A program made the position numbers and the translations under genes. This document shows positions 53,565 through 63,857 of a stretch of DNA of 64,000 nucleotides, piece by piece (within the stretch, counting starts at the first letter, position 1; each line of letters begins with the position of its first letter). Source of the DNA: Pseudomonas sp. MWU13-2105 (GTDB lineage: Bacteria; Pseudomonadota; Gammaproteobacteria; Pseudomonadales; Pseudomonadaceae); NCBI RefSeq assembly GCF_023242315.1, contig NZ_JALLIY010000003.1, positions 124,001-188,000 on the forward strand, given 5' to 3'. The notes under the pieces are model-generated. The model was given only the letters and a program-made list of their open reading frames with translations. It did no database searches and was not told the origin of the DNA.

Positions 53565-53696
53565 GAGCGTCTCTGTCGGGAAGGGCGTGGATCCATGCAC
53601 TGATTGAGTGCGGCTGCGGTGAAAAGTTCTGTCAGTCGAATGCCTTCAAGAATGCCGCCGAACCAGGGGTTTGCGCAACCCAAAGTGTAGGACGGT

Positions 53697-54590
53697 TCAG
53701 GTTTGTGTAGCGGGCATCAGCGTGGCGATCAGGGCGCGGATGGTCCCGGGCAGGGCTTCCAGTTCGCGCACCAGAATACTGCGCTCGCGAATTGCCCAGG
53801 GTTCGTCCAGGGCCACGGTCACCAGTTCCATGGTCCGGCTGTGCCGCACGGCGGCGGACTCGGGAATGATGCCGATACCGACGCCGGCTTCGACCATGCG
53901 GCAGATCGCCTCGAAACTCGAGACCTGGATACGCAGCGACAAGGTCTTGCCGAGCCGTTCGACATGCTCGCGCAAAAAGCTTAGCAAGGTGCTGCCTTCG
54001 TGCAGGCCGATATGCTGGAACGCCAGGGTCTGGCCGAGGGTCACCGACTGTTGTGTCGCCAACGGGTGGTCCACCGGCACGATCAGCGCCAGGCGGTCGG
54101 TGCTGAAGTGCATCACCTGCAGGCCGCTGGCTTCCACCGGGCCGGCGATGATGCCCATGTCGGTGGTGCCATCGAGTACGCCGCGGACGATATCCCGTGA
54201 CAGCCGCTCCTGCAGGTCCACCGTCACCCCGGGGCGTTGCGAGAGAAAACCGGCCAGCACTTCCGGGAGGAACTCGGTCACCGCCGTGGTGTTGGCGAAG
54301 ATGCGGATATGCCCGGCGGAATCGCCGCCATAGCTGGTGAACTCGCTTTTCAGGTAATCGACCTGGCGCATGATCAATCGCGCATGTTGCAACAGGCGCT
54401 GGCCGGCCGGGGTGACTTCCACGCCACGGCTGTCGCGGTACAGCAGGCGGGTGTCGAGTTGGCCTTCCAGGGCCTTGATCCGCGCGCTGGCGGCGGCCGG
54501 CGAGAGAAAGGCGCGCCGGGCGCCCTGGGTCAGGCTCGGCGATTCGGCGATATGGATGAAGAGGCGTAGATCCGCCAGGTCGAAATGCAT
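53697..54590 (-). CDS. LysR regulator of the itaconate operon
   Basis: A 297-residue regulator starting MHFDLADLRLFIHIAESPSL. The helix-turn-helix has LTQGARRAFLSPAAASARIK, and the effector domain begins GHIRIFANTTAVTEFLPEVL. It is divergent from the hydratase gene, as PA0877 is from PA0878 in P. aeruginosa (from memory). A perfect 9-bp inverted repeat lies between the two starts. It should activate the operon when an itaconate-derived inducer is present. GGAG precedes the ATG at 54590. Confidence 0.88.
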   Translation of the reverse strand: MHFDLADLRLFIHIAESPSLTQGARRAFLSPAAASARIKALEGQLDTRLLYRDSRGVEVTPAGQRLLQHARLIMRQVDYLKSEFTSYGGDSAGHIRIFANTTAVTEFLPEVLAGFLSQRPGVTVDLQERLSRDIVRGVLDGTTDMGIIAGPVEASGLQVMHFSTDRLALIVPVDHPLATQQSVTLGQTLAFQHIGLHEGSTLLSFLREHVERLGKTLSLRIQVSSFEAICRMVEAGVGIGIIPESAAVRHSRTMELVTVALDEPWAIRERSILVRELEALPGTIRALIATLMPATQT

Positions 54591-54626
54591 GGGGCGACTC
54601 CGGTCAGGGCCAGCGGCTGGGAGGTT

Positions 54627-54649
54627 GGCGTTCAGCATAACTGAACGCC
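54627..54649. promoter_or_regulatory. Operator candidate of the itaconate LysR regulator
   Basis: GGCGTTCAG, five bases, CTGAACGCC: a perfect 9+9 inverted repeat containing a T-N11-A core (TTCAG-N5-CTGAA). It lies 36 bases before the LysR start and 84 bases before the hydratase start, just upstream of an AT-rich stretch that could hold the -10 box. This is the form and place expected of a LysR recognition site. Confidence 0.75.
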
Positions 54650-54733
54650 GGCTTATAGAAATGCAAATTCTCGGAACGGGCGGCACCTTGCATCATCGGT
54701 TCATGACAACAACCGGCAAGGAGAAAACCTTCC

Positions 54734-55561
54734 ATGAGTGTGACGGATCTGAGTGCCTGGCTAGGACGGACCGAAGAAGCCCATGACCAATTGAGCCGTA
54801 ATCTGCTCAAGCGTATCGCCGCGACCTTTGGCGAATCGGCCCCGGCCCATGGCGAGGCGTTGCCGCCGCTGTGGCAATGGTGTTTCTTCCAGGAGCCGGT
54901 GGCCGAGAGCCTGTTGGGCGGTGACGGTCACCCGGCCCGTGGTGGCTTCCTGCCGCCAGCGGACAATCGCAATCGCATGTGGGCCGGCGGGCGTCTCGAG
55001 TTTTTCGAGCATCTGCGTGCTGGTCACGATGCCACCCGGCTGTCGACCATCAGCCATATCGAGGAAAAGCACGGCCGCAGCGGTGCGTTGCTGTTCGTCA
55101 CCGTACGGCATGAATACTCCCAGGACGGCCGGCTGGCGATTCGCGAAGAGCAGGACATCGTCTACCGCGAACCCACGCCGCCCAAGCAGAGCAGTGGCGA
55201 AGCACTGATCGAGGGTGAGTGGCGCGAAGCCGTGGAGCCGACGCCGACGCTGCTGTTTCGCTACAGCGCCGTGACCTTCAACGGTCACCGCATCCATTAC
55301 GACTTCCCTTATGTCACCGGCACCGAAGGCTATTCGGGCCTGGTGGTGCATGGTCCGATGATCGCGACCCTGAACCTGCGGGCGTTCTGCCGGGCCAACC
55401 CGCAAGCGACCCTGCGGCGCTTTTCCTATCGCGGCGTGCGCCCGTTGATTGCCCCGCAACCCTTCGAAGTCGGCGGCCGGATCCTCAGTCCCGGGGTTGC
55501 CCAAGTATGGGCCGGCAACGCCGCCGGCCTGGCCCAGCAGGCTGAAGTGCACTTCGACTGA
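54734..55561 (+). CDS. ich: FAS1-like dehydratase domain protein, itaconyl/mesaconyl-CoA hydratase
   Basis: A 275-residue hot-dog fold protein with the FAS1-like dehydratase layout: an N-terminal half with WQWCFFQEPVAESLLGGDGHP, and a C-terminal MaoC-like half with LLFRYSAVTFNGHRIHYDFPYV and GLVVHGPM, where Asn, His and Tyr residues near the FNGHRIHYD motif form the hydratase site. By place and family it matches PA0878 (Ich), which hydrates itaconyl-CoA to citramalyl-CoA. It is first in an operon running to 63657. Confidence 0.85.
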   Translation: MSVTDLSAWLGRTEEAHDQLSRNLLKRIAATFGESAPAHGEALPPLWQWCFFQEPVAESLLGGDGHPARGGFLPPADNRNRMWAGGRLEFFEHLRAGHDATRLSTISHIEEKHGRSGALLFVTVRHEYSQDGRLAIREEQDIVYREPTPPKQSSGEALIEGEWREAVEPTPTLLFRYSAVTFNGHRIHYDFPYVTGTEGYSGLVVHGPMIATLNLRAFCRANPQATLRRFSYRGVRPLIAPQPFEVGGRILSPGVAQVWAGNAAGLAQQAEVHFD

Positions 55562-55586
55562 CAATAAAAAAAAGGCTATCACCCCG

Positions 55587-56750
55587 ATGAATCCGAATAA
55601 CAACGAAGAACTCAATGCCATTCGCGAGGGCGTACGTGCTCTATGCGCCGAATTCGATGCGGCTTACTGGCGCAAGGTCGATGAGGAAAAGGGTTTTCCC
55701 GAAGCTTTCGTCAAGGCACTGACCGACGCCGGCTGGCTGGCGGCGCTGATTCCGGCCGAATACGGCGGCTCCGGCCTGGGCCTGGCCGAAGCCTCGGTGA
55801 TCCTTGAAGAAGTGAACCGCTGCGGCGGCAACTCCGGCACGGTGCACGGCCAGATGTACAACATGTTTACCCTGCTGCGCCACGGCAGCGCGGCGCAGAA
55901 AAGCTTCTACCTGCCGAAGCTGGCCAGTGGCGAGTTGCGCCTGCAATCGATGGGCGTCACCGAACCCACCACGGGTACCGACACCACCAAGATCAAGACC
56001 ACCGCGGTCAAGCGTGGCGACAAGTATGTGATCAATGGGCAGAAGGTCTGGATCTCGCGGGTCCAGCATTCCGACCTGATGATCCTGCTGGCCCGGACCA
56101 CGCCCCTGGCCGAGGTGCAGAAGAAGTCCGAGGGCATGTCGATTTTCCTGGTCGACCTGCGCGAGGCCATCGGCAACGGCCTGACGGTGCAGCCGATCGC
56201 CAATATGGTCAACCACGAGACCAACGAGCTGTTCTTCGACAACCTGGAAATCCCGGCCGACAGCCTGATTGGCGAAGAAGGCAAGGGCTTCCGCTACATC
56301 CTCGACGGCCTGAATGCCGAACGCACGCTGATCGCCGCCGAGTGCATCGGCGACGGTCGCTGGTTTATCGAAAAAGCCAGCGCCTATGCCCGCGACCGGG
56401 TGGTGTTCGGCCGGCCCATCGGGCAGAACCAGGGCGTGCAGTTCCCGATTGCCGAAGCGCATATCGAGATCGAGGCCGCCGATCTGATGCGCTGGCGCGC
56501 CTGCGAGGAATACGACAGCGGGCAGAACGCCGGGGCCAGCGCCAACATGGCCAAGTACCTGGCGGCCAAGGCGTCCTGGGAAGCGGCCAACGCCTGCCTG
56601 CAGACCCACGGCGGTTTCGGCTTTGCCTGCGAATACGACGTCGAGCGCAAGTTCCGCGAGACCCGCCTGTACCAGGTAGCGCCGATCTCCACCAACCTGA
56701 TCCTGTCCTACGTGGCCGAGCACCTGCTCGAACTGCCGCGCAGCTTCTGA
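55587..56750 (+). CDS. Acyl-CoA dehydrogenase of the itaconate operon
   Basis: A 387-residue FAD enzyme of the acyl-CoA dehydrogenase family. Landmarks are LQSMGVTEPTTGTDTTKIKT (FAD-binding loop), INGQKVWISR, and LQTHGGFGFACEYDVERKFRE (C-terminal region). It matches PA0879 in place. The reaction in itaconate use is not established; it may act on a C5-CoA ester such as methylsuccinyl-CoA. The ATG at 55587 is 25 bases after the hydratase stop. Confidence 0.88.
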   Translation: MNPNNNEELNAIREGVRALCAEFDAAYWRKVDEEKGFPEAFVKALTDAGWLAALIPAEYGGSGLGLAEASVILEEVNRCGGNSGTVHGQMYNMFTLLRHGSAAQKSFYLPKLASGELRLQSMGVTEPTTGTDTTKIKTTAVKRGDKYVINGQKVWISRVQHSDLMILLARTTPLAEVQKKSEGMSIFLVDLREAIGNGLTVQPIANMVNHETNELFFDNLEIPADSLIGEEGKGFRYILDGLNAERTLIAAECIGDGRWFIEKASAYARDRVVFGRPIGQNQGVQFPIAEAHIEIEAADLMRWRACEEYDSGQNAGASANMAKYLAAKASWEAANACLQTHGGFGFACEYDVERKFRETRLYQVAPISTNLILSYVAEHLLELPRSF

Positions 56751-56760
56751 GGAACCGAGC

Positions 56761-58110
56761 ATGAGCCATACCCAAGCCCTTTGCGAATTCCTTGCCGGCC
56801 TGCGTTATGAGCAGGTGCCGCCAGCGGTGTTCGAACGCACTGAAGACCTGTTCCTCGATTGGTTGGCCTCGGCCCTGGCCAGCCAGGGCGCCCACCCGAT
56901 TCCGCTGTTCGAGGCCTATGCGCGCAAGATGGGGCCGACGGACGGTCCGGCGCGGATCCTGGTCAATGGCCAGGGCAGCTCGGCGTATTTCGCCGCCCTG
57001 GTGAACGCCGCGTCGTCCCATCTGGTGGAGCAGGACGACCTGCACAACAGTTCCGTGCTGCACCCGGCCACGGTGGTGTTCCCGGCGGCCCTGGCGGCGG
57101 CCCAGGACCTGGGCAAGTCCGGTCGCGAGTTGCTGCTGGCGGCGGTGGCCGGTTATGAGGCGGGGATTCGTATCGGTGAGTTCCTTGGCCGTTCCCACTA
57201 CCGGATCTTCCACACCACGGCCACTGTCGGCACCCTGGCGGCGGCGGTCGCCGTGGGCAAGCTGATGGACTTCGACCAGGAGCAGTTCAGCAACTTGCTG
57301 GGCAGCGCCGGCACCCAGGCCGCCGGGCTCTGGGAGTTCCTCCGTGATGCCGCCGACTCCAAGCAGTTGCATACCGCCAAGGCGGCCGCGGATGGTTTGT
57401 TGGCAGCTTACCTGACGGCTGATGGCCTGACTGGCGCGCGCAATATTCTCGAAGGCGACCAGGGCCTGGCCGCCGGCATGTCCAGCGATGCCGATCCGAC
57501 CAGGCTGTCCGACCGCCTGGGCAGCCGTTGGGCGCTGGTGGAAACCTCGTTCAAGTTCCATGCCTCCTGCCGCCATACCCATCCGGCCGCCGATGCGCTG
57601 TTGGAGCTGATGAGGCAGGAAGGCTTGGGCCATGAACAGATCCAGCATGTGGAAACCCGGGTGCATCAGGGCGCCATCGATGTGCTGGGACGGGTCAAGG
57701 TGCCGCAGAGCGTGCACCAGGCCAAGTTCTCCATGGGCACCGTACTGGGCCTGATCGCCGTGCACGGCAAGGCCGGCCTGCCGGAGTTTCACCAGCTGTC
57801 ATTGACCGATCCGGCGGTCTCGGCGTTTCGCCAGAAGGTCAGCATGAGCCTGGATCCGGAAGTTGACGCTGCCTATCCCCAACGCTGGTTGGGCCGGGTG
57901 GTGCTCAGCACGGTTGACGGACGGACCCTGTACGGCGCGATCAATGAGCCCAAGGGCGATCCCGGCAACAGCCTGTCGCGGGCCGAGTTGGAAGACAAGT
58001 TCCGTCGTCTGCTGCAGTTCTCCGGCGCGCGTTCGCCCGAGCAGGCCGAAGGCTTGATCCGCCAGGTCTGGGACCTGCGCAACACTACTGACTTGAAGGA
58101 GCTGCGCTGA
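56761..58110 (+). CDS. MmgE/PrpD family protein
   Basis: A 449-residue protein of the family that includes 2-methylcitrate dehydratase (PrpD) and cis-aconitate decarboxylase. Landmarks are DLFLDWLASALASQGAHP, NAASSHLVEQDDLHNSSVLHP (the conserved His-rich region), FKFHASCRHTHPAADALLEL and QAKFSMGTVLGL. In P. aeruginosa PA0881 holds this place. A role as dehydratase or isomerase on C5 or C6 acids is likely. It starts 10 bases after the acyl-CoA dehydrogenase stop and its stop overlaps the next start. Confidence 0.88.
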   Translation: MSHTQALCEFLAGLRYEQVPPAVFERTEDLFLDWLASALASQGAHPIPLFEAYARKMGPTDGPARILVNGQGSSAYFAALVNAASSHLVEQDDLHNSSVLHPATVVFPAALAAAQDLGKSGRELLLAAVAGYEAGIRIGEFLGRSHYRIFHTTATVGTLAAAVAVGKLMDFDQEQFSNLLGSAGTQAAGLWEFLRDAADSKQLHTAKAAADGLLAAYLTADGLTGARNILEGDQGLAAGMSSDADPTRLSDRLGSRWALVETSFKFHASCRHTHPAADALLELMRQEGLGHEQIQHVETRVHQGAIDVLGRVKVPQSVHQAKFSMGTVLGLIAVHGKAGLPEFHQLSLTDPAVSAFRQKVSMSLDPEVDAAYPQRWLGRVVLSTVDGRTLYGAINEPKGDPGNSLSRAELEDKFRRLLQFSGARSPEQAEGLIRQVWDLRNTTDLKELR

Positions 58111-59321
58111 TGACTACGGCAGCAAATACCGCGGCACCGCGCCCGTTGGACGGCATCACCGTGATCAGTCTCGAACACGCGATTGCCGCGCCGTTCTGCA
58201 CGCGCCAACTGGCGGATCTGGGCGCACGGGTGGTGAAGATCGAGCGCCCCGGCAGCGGCGACTTTGCCCGCGGCTATGACGAGCGTGTTCGCGGCCTGGC
58301 TTCGCACTTCGTCTGGACCAACCGTTCCAAGGAAAGCCTGACCCTGGACCTCAAGCAGGATCAGGCCGGCGGTATTCTCGACAATCTGCTGGGGCAGGCC
58401 GACGTCCTGGTGCAGAACCTCGCGCCGGGGGCGGCCGCGCGCATGGGCTTGTCCTTCGACGCCCTGCACGAGCGCTTTCCGCGGTTGATCGTTTGCGATA
58501 TTTCCGGTTATGGCGAGGGTGGCCCTTATGAGAAGAAAAAGGCCTACGACCTGCTTATCCAGAGCGAGGGCGGTTTTCTTTCGGTGACCGGCGGGCCGGG
58601 CGAGGAGGAACTGGCCAAGGCCGGCTGTTCCATCGCTGATATCTCCGCCGGCATGTACGCCTACAGCGGCATCCTCTCGGCCTTGTTGCTGCGGGAGAAA
58701 ACCGGCGAGGGTAGCCGCATCGACGTCAGCATGCTGGAAAGCCTGGTGGAGTGGATGGGCTACCCGATGTATTACGCCTTCGACGGTGCCGCGCCACCGC
58801 CACGGGCCGGCGCGGCACATTCGACTATCTATCCCTATGGCCCGTTTCCGGCGGGCGACGGCGGCACGGTGATGCTCGGCTTGCAGAACGAGCGTGAATG
58901 GGCGGCGTTCTGCGACAAGGTGCTGCTGACCCCGGAGTTGGCGGTGGACGAGCGTTTTTCGGCCAACTTCAAGCGTTCGGCCAATCGCGAGGTGTTGCGC
59001 CAGATCATCGTCGACAGCTTTGCCCGGCTCAGCACCGGGCAGGTGATTGCCCGGTTGGAAGAGGCGCAGATCGCCAATGCCCGGGTCAATGACATGCAGG
59101 GCGTGTGGGAGCACCCGCAGCTCAAGGCCCGGGATGGTTGGCGCGAAGTCGGGAGTCCGTCGGGGAAACTGCCGGCACTGCTGCCGCCGGCGCGCAACGC
59201 GGCGTTTGCGCCGCGAATGGATGCGGTGCCGGGGTTGGGCGAGCACACCGCGGCGATTCTTGGCGAGCTGGGGTTTTCCGCCGAGGCGATGGAGCAGCTG
59301 CGGGCTGATGGTGTGGTCTGA
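58110..59321 (+). CDS. ict: CaiB/BaiF family CoA transferase, itaconate CoA-transferase
   Basis: A 403-residue class III CoA transferase. It starts with the family signature (LDGITVISLEHAIAAPFCTRQLADLGARVVKIE landmarks) and has the catalytic aspartate expected after LILAP-type GYGEGGPYEKKKAYDLLIQSE (Asp in AYDLLIQ). It transfers CoA from a donor such as succinyl-CoA to itaconate, the first step of the pathway, as PA0882 does. The start overlaps the stop of the MmgE/PrpD gene (TGATG). Confidence 0.88.
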   Translation: MTTAANTAAPRPLDGITVISLEHAIAAPFCTRQLADLGARVVKIERPGSGDFARGYDERVRGLASHFVWTNRSKESLTLDLKQDQAGGILDNLLGQADVLVQNLAPGAAARMGLSFDALHERFPRLIVCDISGYGEGGPYEKKKAYDLLIQSEGGFLSVTGGPGEEELAKAGCSIADISAGMYAYSGILSALLLREKTGEGSRIDVSMLESLVEWMGYPMYYAFDGAAPPPRAGAAHSTIYPYGPFPAGDGGTVMLGLQNEREWAAFCDKVLLTPELAVDERFSANFKRSANREVLRQIIVDSFARLSTGQVIARLEEAQIANARVNDMQGVWEHPQLKARDGWREVGSPSGKLPALLPPARNAAFAPRMDAVPGLGEHTAAILGELGFSAEAMEQLRADGVV

Positions 59322-59333
59322 GGCCATACACCT

Positions 59334-59482
59334 TGTGGCGAGCGGGCTTGTCGGAACGCCGCATCGCCGCCCTGGATTGCGAAGCAGCCCTGAAACCTGC
59401 GACTAGGTTCTGCCTGACACAATGAAGTCGCTGATCTTAGGGCCGCTTCGCAGCCCAACGGGGGCAAGCCCCCTCGCCACAG
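59334..59482. repeat. REP-type palindromic doublet
   Basis: The left arm TTGTGGCGAGCGGGCTTG and right arm CAAGCCCCCTCGCCACA enclose about 115 bases with GCTTCGCAGCC and TGCCTGACACAATGAA. This is a Pseudomonas REPIN-type unit. A relative in opposite orientation lies at 63683-63816. It separates ict from the lyase gene. Confidence 0.8.
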
Positions 59483-59527
59483 GTTTATTGCCAACCGGTT
59501 GATATGAATTAAAACAAGGAACACAGC

Positions 59528-60340
59528 ATGTCCTCATCCATTGCCCGCTCCGCGCTCTTCGTGCCCGGCAGCCGTCCCGAGCGTTTCGCCAAGGCCCTGG
59601 CCAGCGGCGCCGATGCCGTGATTGTCGACTTCGAAGATGCCGTCGAAGAACCGCTCAAGCGAGCCGCCCGCGACCACCTCGGACAGTTTCTCAGCGCCAA
59701 TCCCCAGGCCCGGGTCCTGGTCCGCGTCAATGCCCCGGACCACGTCGAGCACAGCGCCGACCTGGGGTTCTGCAAACAACACCCCGGTGTCAGCGGCGTG
59801 CTGCTGCCCAAGGTCGAGAACGCGACTCAGGTCGGCGCCGTGGCGGCGACCGGCAAACCGGTCTGGCCGATCATCGAAAGTGCCCGGGGCCTGTTGAACC
59901 TGGCTGAAATCGCCGGCGCCCCTGGCGTCGAGCGCCTGTCCTTCGGTGGCCTGGACCTGGCCCTGGACCTCAATCTGAGCAGCGGTTCGGACGCCGCGCA
60001 GTTCGCCCTCGACCAGGCCCGCCTGGCGCTGATCGTGCATTCGCGCGTCGCTGGCCTGGTCGCGCCACTGGACGGCGTACATCCGGCCATCGACGACCCC
60101 GAGGGGCTGCGCCGCTCGATCCGCCATGCCTATGAAATGGGCTTTGCCGGCGCGCTGTGCATCCATCCCCGGCAGGTGCCGGTGATCCACGCCGCCCTGG
60201 CGCCGAGCGCCGCAGACCTGGCCTGGGCCCGGCGCGTGGTGGACGCCGGCAGCGCTGGCGCCGGGGCCTATCAGGTCGACGGGCAGATGGTCGACGCGCC
60301 GGTGTTGTTGCGGGCCCGGCGCTTGCTGGCACTGGGGTAG
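59528..60340 (+). CDS. ccl: CitE-like citramalyl-CoA lyase
   Basis: A 270-residue TIM-barrel lyase of the HpcH/HpaI/CitE family. Signatures are RSALFVPGSRPERFAKAL, DAVIVDFEDAVEEPLK (acidic metal ligand), LVRVNAPD, LLPKVENATQ (second metal ligand), SFGGLDLALDL and GFAGALCIHPRQVPVIH. It splits citramalyl-CoA into acetyl-CoA and pyruvate, as PA0883. AAGGA lies before the ATG. A REP doublet stands between it and the CoA transferase gene; transcription may still run through. Confidence 0.88.
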   Translation: MSSSIARSALFVPGSRPERFAKALASGADAVIVDFEDAVEEPLKRAARDHLGQFLSANPQARVLVRVNAPDHVEHSADLGFCKQHPGVSGVLLPKVENATQVGAVAATGKPVWPIIESARGLLNLAEIAGAPGVERLSFGGLDLALDLNLSSGSDAAQFALDQARLALIVHSRVAGLVAPLDGVHPAIDDPEGLRRSIRHAYEMGFAGALCIHPRQVPVIHAALAPSAADLAWARRVVDAGSAGAGAYQVDGQMVDAPVLLRARRLLALG

Positions 60341-60494
60341 GGCACAAGCGCGGGGGTGACAGGCCGCTCCCGGCCCGGTAATCGGATGCTTCGTCGCCCT
60401 CAACCTTCGGTAATCAACCCAGGGTTAATGGCGCGTTCATCTGGGCCGAACGCAGGTACTCAGAATTCGAAATTCTCTATACGCGTGGCTTTAG

Positions 60495-61520
<1,026 letters not shown>

Positions 61521-61543
61521 TGGTGGTTGCGAACAGCGAACAC

Positions 61544-61641
61544 CTGTAGGAGCGCAGGTCGACGCTCGATTGCCGGCGATGGCGCCCGGATAAGCGATGC
61601 AAGGCGCGCGGGCCTCTTCGCGGGCAAGCCGGCTCCTGCAG
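61544..61641. repeat. REP-type palindrome of a second class
   Basis: CTGTAGGAGC at the left end and GGCTCCTGCAG at the right, with GCGGGCAAGCC inside, is the common Pseudomonas 'CTGTAGGAGC' repeat, different from the REP doublets at 59334 and 63683. It fills most of the gap between dctP and dctQ and could act on message stability. Confidence 0.7.
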
Positions 61642-61723
61642 ATGTGATCGTGTCCAGACCTGATTGATCGGTATCGTGGCTCACACCCCGGTGCCTCCTT
61701 TTTCCTCTCGCGGAGTCCTGTCC

Positions 61724-62374
61724 ATGCAAACGCAACCGTTGCGGCGCATCTGGGAACATTTCGAGGAAGGCTTTATCGCCTTCCTGCTGGCGGCCATGAC
61801 GCTGGTGACCTTTGTCTATGTGATGGCCAACAACATCTACACGCTGTTCTTCAACCTGGCCGACCGCTGGGCCTGGAGCAGTCGTTTCTTCAACAGCCTC
61901 GGCGACGCCACCATGACCGTGGCCCAGGACATGACCTGGAGCGTGGCCCTGACCAAGGCCATGTTCGGCTGGCTGATCTTCTTCGGGATCTCCTACGGCG
62001 TGCGCACCGCCGGCCACCTCGGGGTCGATGCCCTGGTCAAGCTGACGCCACGTCCGGTGCAACGCTACCTGGCGATGCTCGCCTGTACCTGCTGCCTGGC
62101 CTATGCCGGGCTGTTCATGGTGGCCAGCTACAAGTGGCTGGGTGCGGTGCTCAGTGCCGGGATCGGTGCCGGGATCGGTGCCGAGGACCTCGACCAGTAC
62201 GGGATCAAGGTCGGCTACATCGTGCTGATCGTGCCGGTGGGCTTTGCCCTGGTGCTGATCCGCTACCTGGAAATCTTCTACCGCATTTTCACCCGTCGCC
62301 AGGCCGGGCTGGGCCTGGCCGATGAAGCCGGCGAAGCGAGCAAGCTGGCGAGCGAACACAAGGAGCAGCACTGA
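61724..62374 (+). CDS. dctQ: TRAP transporter small permease, DctQ type
   Basis: A 216-residue inner-membrane protein with four hydrophobic helices, as expected of DctQ: EGFIAFLLAAMTLVTFVYVM, the loop with WSVALTKAMFGWLIFFGIS, YGVRTAGHLGVDALVK (the conserved region) and the last helix VGYIVLIVPVGFALVLIRYL. CGGAG precedes the ATG at 61724. The stop overlaps the DctM start (TGATG). Confidence 0.9.
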   Translation: MQTQPLRRIWEHFEEGFIAFLLAAMTLVTFVYVMANNIYTLFFNLADRWAWSSRFFNSLGDATMTVAQDMTWSVALTKAMFGWLIFFGISYGVRTAGHLGVDALVKLTPRPVQRYLAMLACTCCLAYAGLFMVASYKWLGAVLSAGIGAGIGAEDLDQYGIKVGYIVLIVPVGFALVLIRYLEIFYRIFTRRQAGLGLADEAGEASKLASEHKEQH

Positions 62375-63657
62375 TGGCCGTTCTCTGTCTGTTTCTATTG
62401 TTGTTCACCTTTATGTTTCTCGGCGTGCCCATCGCCATCTCCCTGGGCCTGTCCGGCGCGGTGTCGATCCTGATCTTCAGCCAGGACTCGGTCAGTTCCC
62501 TGGCGATCAAGCTGTTCGAAACCTCGGATGCCTACACCTTCCTGGCAATTCCGTTCTTCCTGTTGTCGGGGGCTTTCATGACCACCGGCGGCGTGGCCAA
62601 GCGCCTGATCGATTTCGCCAATGCCTGTGTTGGGCATATTCGTGGCGGCCTGGCGATTGCCGCCGTACTGGCCTGCATGTTGTTCGCCGCCTTGTCCGGC
62701 TCTTCGCCGGCAACTGTGGCGGCGGTAGGCTCCATCGCGGTGGCGGGTATGGTCCGCTCGGGTTATCCGAAGGAATTCGGTGCCGGGATCATCTGCAACG
62801 CCGGGACCCTGGGCATCCTGATTCCACCTTCGATTGTCATGGTGGTGTACTCGGCGGCCACGGAAACCTCAGTGGGCAAGCTGTTCATGGCCGGGGTGAT
62901 CCCCGGGCTGTTGCTGGGCCTGATGCTGATGGTGGCGATCTATATCGTCGCGCGGATCAAGAAGCTCCCGGCGCAGCCTCGGGCGACCTTTCGCGAGTGG
63001 TTGACGGCGGCGCGCCGGGCGTTCTGGGGCCTGCTGTTGCTGGTGATCATCCTGGGCGGGATCTACAGCGGCCTGTTCACCCCGACCGAAGCGGCGGCGG
63101 TGGCGGCGGTCTATTCGGCATTCGTCGCCTTGTTCATCTACAAGGACATGAAGCTGCGCGATTGCCCGAAGGTGCTGATGGATTCGGGGCGGCTGGCGAT
63201 CATGCTGATGTTCATCATCGCCAACGCGATCCTGTTCGCCCATGTGCTGACCACCGAGCAGATCCCGCAGCAGATCACCAATTGGGTGGTGTCCGAGGGG
63301 CTGACGCCGATCGGCTTCCTGATGATGGTCAACGTGGTACTGCTGGTGGCCGGTAGTTTCATGGAACCCTCGGCGATTGTGCTGATCCTGGCACCGATCT
63401 TCTTCCCAATTGCGGTGAAGCTGGGCATCGATCCGATTCACCTGGGCATTGTCATGGTGGTGAACATGGAAATCGGCCTGGTGCACCCACCGGTGGGGCT
63501 GAACCTGTTCGTGACTTCGGCGGTGACCGGGCTGACTCTGGGGCAGACCATCCGCGCGGCGTTGCCGTGGTTGATGATCCTGCTGGCGTTCCTGATCCTG
63601 GTGACCTATGTGCCGATGATCTCGTTGACGCTGCCGCACTGGTTGGGGATGCCTTGA
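62374..63657 (+). CDS. dctM: TRAP transporter large permease, DctM type
   Basis: A 427-residue inner-membrane protein of the DctM family with about 12 helices. Family landmarks are LFLLLFTFMFLGVPIAISLG, FLLSGAFMTTGG, GSSPATVAAVGSIAVAGMVR, CNAGTLGILIPPSIVMVVYS and LGIVMVVNMEIGLVHPPVGLNLFV. It forms the sodium-coupled channel together with DctQ. It is the last gene of the operon. Confidence 0.92.
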   Translation: MAVLCLFLLLFTFMFLGVPIAISLGLSGAVSILIFSQDSVSSLAIKLFETSDAYTFLAIPFFLLSGAFMTTGGVAKRLIDFANACVGHIRGGLAIAAVLACMLFAALSGSSPATVAAVGSIAVAGMVRSGYPKEFGAGIICNAGTLGILIPPSIVMVVYSAATETSVGKLFMAGVIPGLLLGLMLMVAIYIVARIKKLPAQPRATFREWLTAARRAFWGLLLLVIILGGIYSGLFTPTEAAAVAAVYSAFVALFIYKDMKLRDCPKVLMDSGRLAIMLMFIIANAILFAHVLTTEQIPQQITNWVVSEGLTPIGFLMMVNVVLLVAGSFMEPSAIVLILAPIFFPIAVKLGIDPIHLGIVMVVNMEIGLVHPPVGLNLFVTSAVTGLTLGQTIRAALPWLMILLAFLILVTYVPMISLTLPHWLGMP

Positions 63658-63682
63658 TGCAGATTTGAAGTCGAGCGCGATT

Positions 63683-63816
63683 TTGTGGTGAGCGGGCTTG
63701 CCCGCGTTGGGGCGCTAAGCGCCCCTGAAATCAGCTGATTCATTGTGTCAGGTAGAATGCAATCCCAGGTTTTACCACTGCTTCGCAGCCGAACGCGGGC
63801 AAGCCCGCTCGCCACA
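63683..63816. repeat. REP-type palindromic doublet, inverted relative of 59334-59482
   Basis: The left arm TTGTGGTGAGCGGGCTTG and right arm CAAGCCCGCTCGCCACA enclose about 100 bases. Its inner part, read on the minus strand, shares TGCGAAGCAG and CCTGACACAATGAA with the unit at 59334-59482 read on the plus strand, so the two lie in opposite orientation. It lies between the end of dctM and a gene on the opposite strand. Confidence 0.8.
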
Positions 63817-63857
63817 GGACTGCACCCGGCTGCGAATCGCAGCGGCGGACGCGGATG

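Noticed and set aside
56365..59327. Two long minus-strand open frames (475 and 484 codons)
   Set aside because: They are antisense to the MmgE/PrpD and CoA transferase genes and show only the composition of shadow frames.
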